Below are positions 23,339 through 33,388 of a DNA stretch of 64,000 bases, in pieces; the stretch's first letter is position 1; each line of letters begins with the position of its first letter. The stretch is from Nocardioides sp. W7 (GTDB lineage Bacteria; Actinomycetota; Actinomycetes; Propionibacteriales; Nocardioidaceae). The translations under genes were made by a program, and so were the position numbers. The stretch is taken from assembly GCF_022919075.1 (NCBI RefSeq), contig NZ_CP095078.1, positions 248,001 through 312,000 on the forward strand. Direction: 5' to 3'. The notes beneath the pieces are model-generated. The model ran no database searches. It saw nothing but the letters and a program-made list of their open reading frames with translations, and had not been told where the DNA came from.

Positions 23339-23950
23339 GTGCCGTCCCCCGAGCCCGTCGTACGCAAGACCCGCGGACGCCCGCGCAACCCCGGGGCCGA
23401 GCAGCGGATCCTCGACGCCGCGCTCGAGGAGTACGGCGAGCGCGGCTGGTCGGGCTTCACGATGGACGCCGTCGCGCGCCGTGCCGGGGTGGGCAAGTCG
23501 ACGGTGTACCTGCGCTGGCAGGACAAGGACTCGCTGCTGATCGACGCCGTCGACGCGCGCACCGGGGGCATCGAGGACGTCGACACCGGGAGCTTCCACG
23601 GCGACCTGGTCGAGGTGTCGGCCAACCTGTACCGCCACTACCTCGATCCCGCGGGCTGGGCCACCCTGCGCCTCGCGGTCGACGCCGCCACCTCCCCGTC
23701 CTCGCTCGGCACGTTCAGCGCCCGGCTCGCGGACCAGCACACCGCTGCGGTAATCGCGATCGTGGGTCGCGCGATCGGGCGCGGCGAGGCGACGCCGGCG
23801 CTGCCCACGGAGTCCCTGATCCTCTGCCTGTACGGCGCCGTCACGATGCAGACCCTGACCCTCGCCGGCTCCGACCGCCAGCTCCCCGAGGCGGAGATCC
23901 GCCAGCGGGTCACCGGCCTGGTCGACTTCGTCCTCGCCGGCTGCACCTGA
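23339..23950 (+). CDS. TetR-family transcriptional regulator
   Basis: The 203-residue protein has a TetR helix-turn-helix: EQRILDAALEEYGERGWSGF, then MDAVARRAGVGKSTVYLRW. The C-terminal ligand domain is of the TetR_C type (LILCLYGAVTMQTLTLAG). It is divergent from gpgS, only about 35 bases apart, so it may control that operon. GTG 23339 gives a usual N-terminus; TTG 23327 is possible. Confidence 0.87.
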   Translation: MPSPEPVVRKTRGRPRNPGAEQRILDAALEEYGERGWSGFTMDAVARRAGVGKSTVYLRWQDKDSLLIDAVDARTGGIEDVDTGSFHGDLVEVSANLYRHYLDPAGWATLRLAVDAATSPSSLGTFSARLADQHTAAVIAIVGRAIGRGEATPALPTESLILCLYGAVTMQTLTLAGSDRQLPEAEIRQRVTGLVDFVLAGCT

Positions 23951-23958
23951 CCCCACCC

Positions 23959-24108
23959 GGTGGTTGAGCAGCGAAGGACGAAGTCCTGAGCGTGTCCAAA
24001 CCCGACCCGGTGGTTGAGCAGCGAAGGACGAAGTCCTGAGCGTGTCCAAACCCCACCCGGTGGTTGAGCAGCGAAGGACGAAGTCCTGAGCGTGTCGAAA
24101 CCCCCGCA
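23959..24108 (+). repeat. Palindromic repeat array, three 50-bp tandem copies
   Basis: Copies start at 23959, 24009 and 24059, each GGTGGTTGAGCAGCGA with the stem AGGAC/GTCCT. The first two end GTGTCCAAACC and the last GTGTCGAAACC. Confidence 0.92.
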
Positions 24109-24148
24109 ACCGACGCAGGGCGGTGACCACCGCGGCCTGTCGGCTCCC

Positions 24149-24235
24149 CGGGTTTCGACACGGTCGCTAGCGCGACCTGCTCAACCACCGGCACGCGGGT
24201 TTCGACACGGTCGCTAGCGCGACCTGCTCAACCAA
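24149..24235 (-). repeat. Palindromic repeats, two reverse copies
   Basis: Two copies of GGTTTCGACACGGTCGCTAG...CTGCTCAACCA on the plus strand, facing the three forward copies at 23959-24108. The central stem is GGTCGC/GCGACC. Confidence 0.9.
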
Positions 24236-24242
24236 CGAGAAC

Positions 24243-24271
24243 GTCCCCGGGCTCGTCGCGAGCCCGGGGAC
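24243..24271 (-). terminator. Hairpin downstream of hbhA
   Basis: A perfect 13-bp stem, GTCCCCGGGCTCG with its complement around a three-base loop, lies after the hbhA stop codon on the minus strand. There is no long T-run. Confidence 0.65.
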
Positions 24272-24329
24272 ATCCGTCGTGTTGCTACTTCCGCGTGACC
24301 TTCGCGGCGATCAGGTCAGAGCACCGGCG

Positions 24330-24977
24330 TCAGTCGCCGACCTTCGCGGCGGCGTCGGTCGTGGCCTTGACCGCGGAGGTCGCGGTCTTCTTCACAGCGG
24401 TGGTGGTGGCGTTGGCGCTGCTCTTCGGAGCGGTCGCCTTCTTGGCGGCGGTCTTCTTCACCGTCGAGGTCGTCTTCTTCGCGGTCGCCTTCGTCGCCTT
24501 GGCGGTCTGGGTCCGCGTGGTCTTGGCCTTCGCGGTCGTGGTCTTCGCCGAGCTCACGGTCGCCTTCGTCGCCTCCTGACGACGGATCCGGGTCACCAGC
24601 ACCTCGCCGCGCTTGGCCAGGTCGCCGTACGTGCTGGTCGCGGTGGCGACGTTGTCGTCGACGAAGCCCTGGACCTTCGTCGGGAGGACCTTCGCCTCGC
24701 CCTGCAACTCGGCGACCCGTGCCTCGATCGCCGCCCGGCGGGCCTTCGCGTCCTTCGCCAGCGCGTCCACGCGGACGCTGACGACGGTCAGCGCCTGGTC
24801 GCGCAGCGCCTGGGGCGCGAGGTCGAGGTCGGCGACGGACTTCTGGACGTCCTTCTGCACGTCGGCGAGCTTCTTCTGTACGTCGGCGACGTACTCGCGC
24901 ACGGCCGCGACCGCGAGGTCCGCGACGCCGGCACCGGCGTAGAGGGTGGACTTGATGTCGAACGTGGTCTTGGCCAT
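24330..24977 (-). CDS. hbhA: Heparin-binding hemagglutinin (HbhA)-like protein with Lys/Ala-rich tail
   Basis: The 215-residue protein resembles mycobacterial HbhA: a short N-terminal segment (STLYAGAGVADLAVAAVREY), a long coiled-coil-like middle region (VQKKLADVQKDVQKSVADL and following), and a C-terminal third made of Lys, Ala and Thr repeats (TTSTVKKTAAKKATAPKS). In M. tuberculosis HbhA is a surface adhesin that binds sulfated glycans through its Lys-rich tail. ATG 24977 has GAAGGAG five to ten bases upstream. The XRE gene just upstream repeats the mycobacterial Rv0474-hbhA order. No signal peptide is seen, as in mycobacteria. Confidence 0.82.
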   Translation of the reverse strand: MAKTTFDIKSTLYAGAGVADLAVAAVREYVADVQKKLADVQKDVQKSVADLDLAPQALRDQALTVVSVRVDALAKDAKARRAAIEARVAELQGEAKVLPTKVQGFVDDNVATATSTYGDLAKRGEVLVTRIRRQEATKATVSSAKTTTAKAKTTRTQTAKATKATAKKTTSTVKKTAAKKATAPKSSANATTTAVKKTATSAVKATTDAAAKVGD

Positions 24978-25005
24978 GTCGAACTCCTTCAATCAGATCT
25001 TGGGA

Positions 25006-25404
25006 TCAGTTCTCGTCGCTCGGCTCGTCGGATCGGTCCGACGCACTCGCTGCGTTCAGCGCCAGGAACGACGCGTACACATCGAGCAGCGATTGCTTCT
25101 GACGCTCCGTGAGGCCCGTGTCGGCCAGGACGGCCAGCTCGACCGACCCTCCGACACCGTCCTCAGGACTCACGATCCCCGCTCTGATGTAGAGCTGTTC
25201 AGCAGAGATCCGCAGCGCCTTCGCGATCTGCTGCAGCACCTCGGCCGAGGGCCGCCGCAGTCCGCGCTCGATCTGGCTCAGATAGGGGTTGGAGACGCCG
25301 GCCAGCTCGGCCAGCTGCCGCAGCGAGAGCTGAGCGCTCGTCCGCTGTTCGCGCAGGTAGTCGCCGAGCGACTCGACCGTCTTGCCAACCTTGCCCTTTG
25401 CCAT
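25006..25404 (-). CDS. XRE-family regulator (Rv0474-like)
   Basis: The 132-residue protein has an XRE helix-turn-helix near residues 15-70 (LREQRTSAQLSLRQLAELAGVSNPYLSQIERG; part: LAELAGVSNPYLSQIERG) and a short C-terminal extension. It lies 28 bases upstream of hbhA and probably shares its transcript; the mycobacterial counterpart regulates its own operon. Three GCTAGC palindromes lie directly before its start. Confidence 0.88.
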   Translation of the reverse strand: MAKGKVGKTVESLGDYLREQRTSAQLSLRQLAELAGVSNPYLSQIERGLRRPSAEVLQQIAKALRISAEQLYIRAGIVSPEDGVGGSVELAVLADTGLTERQKQSLLDVYASFLALNAASASDRSDEPSDEN

Positions 25405-25415
25405 ACGTCCAGCAT

Positions 25416-25453
25416 GCTAGCTACTGCTAGCAAAATGCAAGCTGCCAGCTAGC
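25416..25453. promoter_or_regulatory. Three GCTAGC palindromes upstream of the XRE-hbhA operon
   Basis: GCTAGC occurs at 25416, 25426 and 25448. The first two are 10 bases apart, one helical turn, which fits a dimeric or cooperative operator; autoregulation by the XRE protein is inference. Confidence 0.45.
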
Positions 25454-25557
25454 ACTCCGGCCGTGATGCGTGTCATGCCGTCATCGCTCGGCGATCGCGC
25501 AGGGAGGGCTCCTGTAGCTCGTCAGGCAGATCAACCCCGAGATCGCCCCGAGGAGCC

Positions 25558-26562
25558 TCACGGGTAGCCGAGGATCTCCTGCCGCTTCTCGCCCCAGGCC
25601 AGGGCGGAAGCGATGGCCTCGTCGAGGCTGAGCTCGGTCCGCCAGCCGAGCAGGTCGGCGGCCTTGTCGGCGCTCGCGAACGCACCGGCCGCGTCGCCGG
25701 GTCGCGCCGGCGCCTCGACGACCGGCACCGACCGGCCGACGACCCGCTCCACGGCGGCGAGCAGCTCGCGCACCGTCACGCCGTCGCCGGACCCGAGATT
25801 GATGTAGGTGTACGGCTCGCCGACCTTCTCCAGCACCGCGTCGAACTCCTCCACCGCGCGCACGTGGGCCCGGGCGAGGTCCCACACGTGGATGTAGTCC
25901 CGGATGCCCGATCCGTCGCGGGTCGGGTGGTCGGTGCCGGTGAGGGTGAAGGTGTCGCGCAGGCCCAGCGCCGCCTGCGCCATCAGGGGTACGACGTGGG
26001 TCGCGTCGCGCAGGTGGTAGCCGGTGCTCAGGTCCGGGTCGGCACCGATCGGGTTGAAGTAGCGCAGGATGACCGCGCGCAGGTCGGTGGCGCGAGCCAG
26101 GTCCTCCAGGACCATCTCCATCATCCGCTTGGTCCGGGCGTACGGCGAGGTCGGGTCGACCGGGTCCCCCTCGGTCACCTCGAAGTCCAGTGTCAGCGCA
26201 TACAGCGACGCCGTGGAGGAGAACAGGATCCGCGGCCGGCCGAGCGCGGTCAGCTCGTCGAACATCTCCAGCGACTTCGCCACGTTGTCGCGGTAGTACT
26301 CGTACGGCTTCTCGACCGATTCGGGTACGACGATCCGCGCGGCCATGTGGATCGTCGCGTCCAGGTCGGGGTGCTCCTCGACGATCCGCCGCAGCAGTGC
26401 CCGGTCGGCGATGTCGCCCTCGTAGAAGATCCGGTCCCCGACGTACAGCCGCGGACCGACGAGCAGCGAGTCGAGCACGACGGGCGTGTGCCCCGCGACC
26501 TCGAGGGCCTTGCAGGTGATCGAACCGATGTAGCCGGCGCCGCCGGTGACCAGGACCTTCAT
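25558..26562 (-). CDS. galE: UDP-glucose 4-epimerase
   Basis: The 334-residue extended short-chain dehydrogenase has the NAD-binding motif VLVTGGAGYIGSITCKAL, the catalytic SSTASLYA, and the YxxxK pair in SPYARTKRMME. VILRYFNPIGADP and RDYIHVWDLARAH are typical of GalE, which interconverts UDP-glucose and UDP-galactose. It lies at the edge of the polysaccharide region and may supply galactose units. ATG 26562 has TAGGGT six bases upstream. Confidence 0.92.
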   Translation of the reverse strand: MKVLVTGGAGYIGSITCKALEVAGHTPVVLDSLLVGPRLYVGDRIFYEGDIADRALLRRIVEEHPDLDATIHMAARIVVPESVEKPYEYYRDNVAKSLEMFDELTALGRPRILFSSTASLYALTLDFEVTEGDPVDPTSPYARTKRMMEMVLEDLARATDLRAVILRYFNPIGADPDLSTGYHLRDATHVVPLMAQAALGLRDTFTLTGTDHPTRDGSGIRDYIHVWDLARAHVRAVEEFDAVLEKVGEPYTYINLGSGDGVTVRELLAAVERVVGRSVPVVEAPARPGDAAGAFASADKAADLLGWRTELSLDEAIASALAWGEKRQEILGYP

Positions 26563-26568
26563 GCCCGA

Positions 26569-26574
26569 ACCCTA
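26569..26574 (-). promoter_or_regulatory. Probable -10 element, leaderless galE
   Basis: TAGGGT on the minus strand, six bases before ATG 26562. Confidence 0.5.
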
Positions 26575-26579
26575 TTCGC

Positions 26580-26725
26580 TGGTCGAGCAGCACCCGGTGG
26601 TCGAGCAGGAGGCGCACCCCGGCGGTTGAGCAGGGAGGCGCACCCCGGTGGTTGAGCAGGAGGCGCGCCCCGGTGGTTGAGCAGGGAGGCGCGCCAGCGC
26701 CGAGCGTGTCGAAACCCCCGCACCC
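26580..26725 (+). repeat. Palindromic repeat cluster, about five truncated copies
   Basis: Successive half-copies GGTGGT(T/C)GAGCAGG(G)AGGCGC at roughly 30-base steps end in one complete copy with the stem GGCGC/GCGCC and GTGTCGAAACCCCCGC. Confidence 0.8.
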
Positions 26726-26749
26726 AACAAGCAGCGTCAGCCCGAGCTC

Positions 26750-26890
26750 CTACCGAGAAAGCGCTTCCGCCAACAGCGGCGGCACCTGATCCGGCGACGA
26801 CTGCCGGAACGAGCGCCCCACCGCGATAGCGAGCGGCAGCGGTACGACGCACCAGACGAGCAACACCAACCCGAGAAGGAACCAGCTCAT
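26750..26890 (-). CDS. Small single-pass membrane protein
   Basis: The 46-residue protein has one clear membrane segment right after the start (FLLGLVLLVWCVVPLPLAIAV) and a short polar tail. ATG 26890 is preceded by CAGACT six bases upstream, a weak form of the leaderless -10 pattern. No family is recognised. Its existence rests on the hydrophobic segment and plausible start. Confidence 0.5.
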   Translation of the reverse strand: MSWFLLGLVLLVWCVVPLPLAIAVGRSFRQSSPDQVPPLLAEALSR

Positions 26891-27002
26891 GCCTCGAGTC
26901 TGAACGCCGCTCATGCACACCAGACCCACCCGCCGTTCACCTCCAGGTAACACTTTCGAGGCGCCGGGTTTGCCGCCTGTCACCCCCGGGCATCGGGCGC
27001 TC

Positions 27003-27170
27003 ATGGCGACCTTCGACCTCTTCCTCGGACAGCTCTTCGAGCGCGTCGAGGAGACGCTCACCACCCCGTTCGAGGACTGGTGCCGCGATCACCGCGTCCA
27101 CCCCGAGTCCCGGAACGCCTGGGCGCGCTTCGAGGCAGCTCAAGCAGCGCAGACCCCGGTCGCCGGCTGA
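27003..27170 (+). CDS. Small hypothetical protein
   Basis: An open frame of 55 residues, MATFDLFLGQLFERVEETL at the start, amphipathic and acidic, with three tryptophans or aromatic pairs (EDWCRDH, NAWARFEA). No family is recognised and no ribosome site is clear. The composition looks protein-like rather than a shadow of another gene. Confidence 0.45.
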   Translation: MATFDLFLGQLFERVEETLTTPFEDWCRDHRVHPESRNAWARFEAAQAAQTPVAG

Positions 27171-27379
27171 GCCGACACCCCTCGACCCCAGTATCCAAGG
27201 GGCCCATCTGGGGGATTTACCTCTAAGGACGGGTGATTGGTTGGCGACGTGTCCTTTGCCGAGTCATGATGTTCCTCGCCGCCCAGCTCTGGGTTTGGGA
27301 GGGAGCTCGGACGGCAGACCCGGGTCGCGTGTATCCCCGTGTGCGCGACCCGGGCACCCTCCCCCAGCGCCCCGCCGGC

Positions 27380-27565
27380 TCAGCCGGCTCGCGAGACGCC
27401 GATGCCGACGTGGAACCTGCTGCGGCAGGGGCACGGCCACGTGCCCGTGCTGACCCCACAGGTCACGCGCTCCGGCTTCAGGCCGGGCAGGAGCCTCTTC
27501 ATGCGCTCGCTCCTCTTCAGGTCGTGGACCTGGTCATGACCGCACCTCGGGCAGGCTTCCGCCAC
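27380..27565 (-). CDS. Small Cys-rich, zinc-ribbon-like protein
   Basis: The 61-residue protein begins with VAEACPRCGHDQVHDLKRSE and later has VTCGVSTGTWPCPCRSR, so CPRC pairs with a second Cys group as in a zinc ribbon. The GTG at 27565 has a strong GGAGGGGG ribosome site eight bases upstream, the main reason to call it. It is basic and could bind nucleic acid. No family was recognised. Confidence 0.55.
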   Translation of the reverse strand: MAEACPRCGHDQVHDLKRSERMKRLLPGLKPERVTCGVSTGTWPCPCRSRFHVGIGVSRAG

Positions 27566-27734
27566 CGTGATTCCCCCTCCAGGATCACTCAACAGACTTA
27601 GCCCCCGTGCGTGCTCGAGTCTGTCAGCGATCGGCAGAGTTCGGTGAGGAAGACCTGAGATAGGTAGAGGATCACAGTTCAGGCGTTTGACGCAGGGCCC
27701 AGCGGCGTTCCGCACACGCTGGCATGATCCGACC

Positions 27735-28715
27735 ATGCCCACCGCGCTCATCACCGGCATCACCGGTCAGGACGGCCTCTACCTCGCCGAGCTCCTGCTC
27801 TCCAAGGGGTACGCCGTCCACGGCCTTGTCCGGGGACAGAACAACCCCAAGGGCTGGCTCGTCGAGAAGCACCTCCCCGAGGTGCAGCTCCACCACGGCG
27901 ACCTCACCGACATGTCCAGCCTGCTGCGTGCACTGCGGGAGTCCGACCCCGACGAGGTCTACAACCTGGGCGCGGTCTCCTTCGTCGCCTACTCGTGGGA
28001 GAACGCCCACCTCACGACCGACGTGACCGCGAAGGGAGTTCTCAACCTCCTCGAAGCGTTGCGCCTGCACACCGGCGACCGGCCCGACCACGTCCGCTTC
28101 TACCAGGCGTCGAGCTCCGAGATGTTCGGCAAGGTCCAGGAGTCGCCCCAGCACGAGCGCACCCTGCTCTGGCCGCGGTCGCCGTACGGCGTGAGCAAGG
28201 TCTTCGGGCACCACATGACGATCAACTACCGCGAGTCGTACGGCATGCACGCGTCCTCGGGCATCCTCTTCAACCACGAGTCGCCCCGCCGAGGTCCGGA
28301 GTTCGTGACCCGCAAGATCAGCCAGGCCGTCGCCCGGATCCACCTCGGACTCCAGGACGACGTCGTGCTCGGCAACCTGGATGCCGAACGGGACTGGGGC
28401 TTCGCCGGTGACTACGTCGAGGCGATGTGGTTGATGCTCCAGCAGCCGACGGCGGACGACTACGTCGTCGCGACCGGGGAGACCCACTCGATCCGCGACT
28501 TCCTCGACGTGGCCTTCGCCCATGTCGGCATCGAGGACTGGACGCCCTATGTGCGGCAAGACGCGCGCTTCATGCGGCCGGCCGAGGTCGACACGCTGGT
28601 CGGCGACGCGAGCAAGGCTCGGGAGGTGCTCGGGTGGAAGCCGAAGGTGTCGTTCCCCGAGCTCGTCGCGATGATGGTCGAGGCCGACCTCGACGCCATT
28701 CGCCAGGGTTGGTGA
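27735..28715 (+). CDS. gmd: GDP-mannose 4,6-dehydratase
   Basis: The 326-residue extended SDR enzyme shows ALITGITGQDGLYLAELLL, the active-site segment YQASSSEMFGKVQES with Ser/Glu, YGVSKVFGHH (YxxxK) and the characteristic FNHESPRRGPEFVTRKI. Gmd converts GDP-mannose to GDP-4-keto-6-deoxymannose, the precursor of GDP-fucose, GDP-rhamnose and related sugars. The second dehydratase-like gene starts one base after its stop. ATG 27735 begins the NAD-binding strand; upstream residues in the open frame are not conserved. Confidence 0.92.
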   Translation: MPTALITGITGQDGLYLAELLLSKGYAVHGLVRGQNNPKGWLVEKHLPEVQLHHGDLTDMSSLLRALRESDPDEVYNLGAVSFVAYSWENAHLTTDVTAKGVLNLLEALRLHTGDRPDHVRFYQASSSEMFGKVQESPQHERTLLWPRSPYGVSKVFGHHMTINYRESYGMHASSGILFNHESPRRGPEFVTRKISQAVARIHLGLQDDVVLGNLDAERDWGFAGDYVEAMWLMLQQPTADDYVVATGETHSIRDFLDVAFAHVGIEDWTPYVRQDARFMRPAEVDTLVGDASKAREVLGWKPKVSFPELVAMMVEADLDAIRQGW

Positions 28716-28716
28716 G

Positions 28717-29664
28717 ATGCCCCGCGCCTTCATCACCGGGGTCAGCGGACAGGACGGCAGCTACCTCGCCGAGCGTCTCCTCTCGGAGGGGTACGAGGTG
28801 CACGCCCTCGCCTACTCCAGCGAGCCGTCCCCCAGCTGCCCGGGCGTCGTCCTCCACCGAGGCGACCTGACCGACATCGACAGAGTCCGCAGCCTGCTCG
28901 TGGAGATCGGTCCCGACGAGATCTACAACCTGGCCGCGATCAGCTCGGTCGCGCGCTCCTGGCAGGAGCCCGATCTCACCGCCCGCGTGAACGGCCTGGC
29001 GGCGGTCGGACTGCTCGAGAGCGCTCTCCAGGCGCAGGAGGCGACCGGCACCGCGGTGCGCTTCGTCCAGGCGTCCAGCGCCGAGATCTTCGGCGAGCCG
29101 GCGAGCTCACCTCAGAACGAGGACACCCCACTTCGTCCGGTGAACCCGTACGGCGCGGCGAAGGCCTACGCCCACCTGATGACGGGGGTCTACCGGGGCC
29201 GGGGACTGCACGCCGCGAGTGCCATCCTCTACAACCACGAGTCCCCGCGCCGCCCGCCGCAGTTCGTGACCCGCAAGATCACCTCCGGGGCGGCCTCGAT
29301 CGCCCGGGGCGAGGCGGACGCCATCACCCTGGGCAATCTGGACGCCCGCCGGGACTGGGGCTGGGCACCGGACTTCGTGGACGCCATGGTCCGGGCGGCC
29401 CGCGCCGACGAGGCCACCGACTATGTAGTCGCCACCGGCGAGGGCCGGACCGTCCGCGACTTCGTCGTCGCGGCGTTCCGGTACGCCGGCATCAGCGACT
29501 GGGAGCGACACGTCCGGGTGGATCCTGCCCTCGTCCGTCCCGCCGACCCGTCCGACCTGACGGGCGACGCCACTCTCGCCCGAGAGCTGCTGGGATGGCA
29601 CCCCAGCGTGAGCTTCGACGAGATCGTGGGACGGATGGTCGAGGCCGACCTGACCCGGGCTTGA
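28717..29664 (+). CDS. Second GDP-mannose 4,6-dehydratase-like enzyme
   Basis: The 315-residue protein is a paralogue of its upstream neighbour: AFITGVSGQDGSYLAERLL, VQASSAEIFGEPASS, NPYGAAKAYAH (YxxxK) and NHESPRRPPQFVTRKI. The Ser/Glu and Tyr/Lys residues of the dehydratase are retained. It could be a second dehydratase or a 4-keto reductase/epimerase acting on the product; the pair is translated together with a one-base gap. No separate GDP-fucose synthase is seen in the window. Confidence 0.82.
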   Translation: MPRAFITGVSGQDGSYLAERLLSEGYEVHALAYSSEPSPSCPGVVLHRGDLTDIDRVRSLLVEIGPDEIYNLAAISSVARSWQEPDLTARVNGLAAVGLLESALQAQEATGTAVRFVQASSAEIFGEPASSPQNEDTPLRPVNPYGAAKAYAHLMTGVYRGRGLHAASAILYNHESPRRPPQFVTRKITSGAASIARGEADAITLGNLDARRDWGWAPDFVDAMVRAARADEATDYVVATGEGRTVRDFVVAAFRYAGISDWERHVRVDPALVRPADPSDLTGDATLARELLGWHPSVSFDEIVGRMVEADLTRA

Positions 29665-29831
29665 CTCGGTGCCGCCGGCGGCGCTGCGTTCACGATCTCA
29701 AGTGGAGAACGTCACCCGTCTTACGCGTCGATTCGGATGCGCATTTCGTGCCCCTCGGCCACAATGAGGATGGCAATGAAGCCCCTTCCTCATCGGCTCC
29801 ACCCTCGCCCGGGTGAACCACCAGGACATAT

Positions 29832-31289
29832 ATGTCGATCCTCTCCGAGCAGCGCGCGCGCTTGATCTCGGCGACGCCCAGCCGCAGCCTGCGCTATCTG
29901 CCGGTGACCGCCTTCGTCCTCGACTTCGCGATCATCGGCGCCTGCACGGTCATCGCGGTGCTGGGGCGCAAGGAGCTCCGCTTCTTCGACAGCTCGGCCG
30001 ATGTCTCCGCCGACGTCGCGATCGCCGGCCCGTTCATCGCCGCGGGCTGGCTGCTCGTGCTCCTGCTCTTCGGCGCCTACGAGAAGAGCGTGTTCGGGGA
30101 CGGCACCGACGAGTTCAAACGGGTCACCAACAGCACGTTGGTCGCGGCCGCACTGGTCGGGGTCGGCTGCTACATCGCCAAGGCCGACCTGAGCCGCGGC
30201 TTCTTCGTCCTGGTGTTCGGCCTCGCCCTGCCCCTGCTCCTGGTCGGCCGCGGCGTGCAACGGCGAGCCCTGCACACCGCTCGACGACGCGGCGCGCTGC
30301 GCCACCGGGTCCTGATCGCGGGCTCCCCGTCCCACATCGACGAGATCGCCGGGGTGCTGCGACGCGAGTCGTGGCTGGGCTACCAGGTGGTCGGCTGCCT
30401 GACCCCCGCGTACGACCTCACTGAGGAGACGCGGCTCGGAGTGCCGGTGCTCGGCAACTCCGACGAGGCCACCTCCGTGGTGCTGGAGTCAGGCGCCGAC
30501 GTCGTGTTCTTCGCCGGAGGCGCGCTCAGCTCGGCCAACCAGATGCGCAAGGTGGTCTGGGACCTGGAGCACCACGACGTGCAGGTCGTCGTCGCCCCGA
30601 GCGTCACCGACATCTCCAGCGAGCGGGTCCGCGTGCGACCGGTCGGCGGCCTGCCGCTGATCCATATCGACCGACCGGCCTGGAGCGACGCCTCCCGCTG
30701 GGGCAAGCGACTCTTCGACTTCGCCGGCTCGCTCGGCCTGATCCTGGCCTTCAGCCCGCTCATGCTCCTGGCGGCCATTCAGATCAAGCTGAACGACCGC
30801 GGCCCGGTGCTCTTCCGCCAGACCCGCATCGGCAAGGACGGCGTCGAGTTCAACTGCCTGAAGTTCCGCACCATGGTCACCAACGCCGAGGAGCTGCTGG
30901 CCAAGCTGCACACGGAGCAGGGCTACGAGAACGGTCTGTTCAAGATGAAGGACGACCCGCGCATCACGCGTCCAGGCAAGATCCTCCGCCGGCTCTCCCT
31001 CGATGAGCTACCGCAGCTCTTCAACGTCTTGCGAGGCGAGATGAGCCTGGTCGGCCCTCGGCCGCCGTTGCCAATCGAGGTTGCGAACTACGAGGCCGAC
31101 ACGGCGCGGCGCCTGCACGTTCGACCCGGCATGACCGGTCTGTGGCAGGTGTCGGGACGCTCGGACCTGTCGTGGAGCGAGGCGATCCGTCTCGACCTCT
31201 ACTACGTCGACAACTGGTCGATGGTGCAGGACATCTCGATCCTGGCGAGGACGTTCGGGGCTGTGTTCTCGAGCCGCGGGGCGTACTGA
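29832..31289 (+). CDS. Polyprenyl glycosylphosphotransferase (initiating enzyme)
   Basis: The 485-residue protein has an N-terminal group of membrane helices, a CoA-binding-like middle domain ([21 protein letters not shown]; part: [14 protein letters not shown]), and a C-terminal bacterial sugar transferase domain ([62 protein letters not shown] in parts). It transfers a sugar 1-phosphate from an NDP-sugar to undecaprenyl phosphate and starts the repeat unit of the exopolysaccharide. ATG 29832 follows AGGA at six bases. The sugar specificity is not determined. Confidence 0.92.
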   Translation: MSILSEQRARLISATPSRSLRYLPVTAFVLDFAIIGACTVIAVLGRKELRFFDSSADVSADVAIAGPFIAAGWLLVLLLFGAYEKSVFGDGTDEFKRVTNSTLVAAALVGVGCYIAKADLSRGFFVLVFGLALPLLLVGRGVQRRALHTARRRGALRHRVLIAGSPSHIDEIAGVLRRESWLGYQVVGCLTPAYDLTEETRLGVPVLGNSDEATSVVLESGADVVFFAGGALSSANQMRKVVWDLEHHDVQVVVAPSVTDISSERVRVRPVGGLPLIHIDRPAWSDASRWGKRLFDFAGSLGLILAFSPLMLLAAIQIKLNDRGPVLFRQTRIGKDGVEFNCLKFRTMVTNAEELLAKLHTEQGYENGLFKMKDDPRITRPGKILRRLSLDELPQLFNVLRGEMSLVGPRPPLPIEVANYEADTARRLHVRPGMTGLWQVSGRSDLSWSEAIRLDLYYVDNWSMVQDISILARTFGAVFSSRGAY

Positions 31290-31346
31290 GCGACCTCGTC
31301 GCACGTTCGACTGCCAGCGGTGGCTCGTCGTCTGTTCTCGGCCTGC

Positions 31347-31435
31347 GGGGATCTCGACAACGTCGGCGCCGGCGCGCCTCCTGCTCGATCACCGGTGGCC
31401 TCGGCGCTGGCGCGTCTCCTGCTCGATCGCCGATT
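31347..31435 (-). repeat. Palindromic repeats, two reverse copies
   Basis: Reverse copies ending CTGCTCGATCACC and CTGCTCGATCGCC, with stems GGCGC/GCGCC, lie between the converging glycosylphosphotransferase and rmlA genes. Confidence 0.75.
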
Positions 31436-31462
31436 GAGAGCTGAGACGCCGACCCCGGGAAC

Positions 31463-32326
31463 TCAGTGGGTGAGCAGGTCCATCAGGTAGGCGCCGTAGC
31501 CGCTCTTCATCAGCTTCGAGGCTCGGGCGGCGAGGCCGTCATCGTCGATGAAGCCGAGCCGCCAGGCGACCTCCTCGGGGGCGCCGATCTTGGTGCCCTG
31601 CCGGTGCTCGATGGTGCGGACGAAGTTGCTGGCGTCGTTCATGTCGTCGAACGTGCCGGTGTCGAGCCAGGCGGACCCGCGCGGGAGCACCTCGACCTGC
31701 AGCCGGCCGGCCTCGAGGTAGATCCGGTTGAGGTCGGTGATCTCCAGCTCGCCACGGGCCGACGGCTTCAGGTCCTTGGCGTAGCCGACGACGTCGTTGC
31801 CGTAGAAATAGAGCCCCGGCACGGCGTAGTTGCTCTTCGGGTGCTCGGGCTTCTCCTCCAGGGAGAGTGCGACGCCATTCGCGTCGAACTCCACGACGCC
31901 GTAGGACGTCGGGTCAGCCACCCGGTAGCCGAAGACCGCCGCGCCGTCCAGGTCCTCGAAGCGCCGCAGGCGCGTGCCCAGACCCTCGCCGTGGAAGATG
32001 TTGTCACCTAGCACGAGGCCGACCCGATCAGAGCCGATGTGGTCCTCGCCGATCACGAAGGCCTGGGCCAGCCCGTCCGGGCTCGGCTGCTGGGCGTAGG
32101 TGATCGAGATGCCGAACTGCGATCCGTCCCCGAGCAGCCGCTCGAAGAGCGACGCCTCGTGCGGGGTCGTGATGATGAGGATGTCCTGGATGCCAGCGAG
32201 CATCAACGTCGAAAGCGGGTAGTAGATCATCGGCTTGTCGTAGACCGGCACCAGCTGCTTGCTGATCCCGAGGGTGATCGGGTGCAGTCGCGAGCCCGTG
32301 CCGCCGGCCAAGATGATTCCGCGCAT
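31463..32326 (-). CDS. rmlA: Glucose-1-phosphate thymidylyltransferase
   Basis: The 287-residue protein matches Rml[68 protein letters not shown] and [20 protein letters not shown] (parts). It makes dTDP-glucose, the first step of dTDP-L-rhamnose synthesis. It is divergent from rmlB, with only 55 bases between start codons. ATG 32326 has TAGGGT seven bases upstream; the frame is open six codons further. Confidence 0.95.
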   Translation of the reverse strand: MRGIILAGGTGSRLHPITLGISKQLVPVYDKPMIYYPLSTLMLAGIQDILIITTPHEASLFERLLGDGSQFGISITYAQQPSPDGLAQAFVIGEDHIGSDRVGLVLGDNIFHGEGLGTRLRRFEDLDGAAVFGYRVADPTSYGVVEFDANGVALSLEEKPEHPKSNYAVPGLYFYGNDVVGYAKDLKPSARGELEITDLNRIYLEAGRLQVEVLPRGSAWLDTGTFDDMNDASNFVRTIEHRQGTKIGAPEEVAWRLGFIDDDGLAARASKLMKSGYGAYLMDLLTH

Positions 32327-32333
32327 GAGGATG

Positions 32334-32339
32334 ACCCTA
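32334..32339 (-). promoter_or_regulatory. Probable -10 element, leaderless rmlA
   Basis: TAGGGT on the minus strand, seven bases before ATG 32326. Confidence 0.5.
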
Positions 32340-32369
32340 GCCAACCCGCGGCCTCAGGCCGTCGATCCC

Positions 32370-33380
<1,011 letters not shown>

Positions 33381-33388
33381 CCCCCGCC

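Noticed and set aside
24149..24235. Attachment site or insertion-sequence ends around hbhA
   Set aside because: The matching sequences are members of the widespread palindromic repeat family and no integrase or transposase is nearby.
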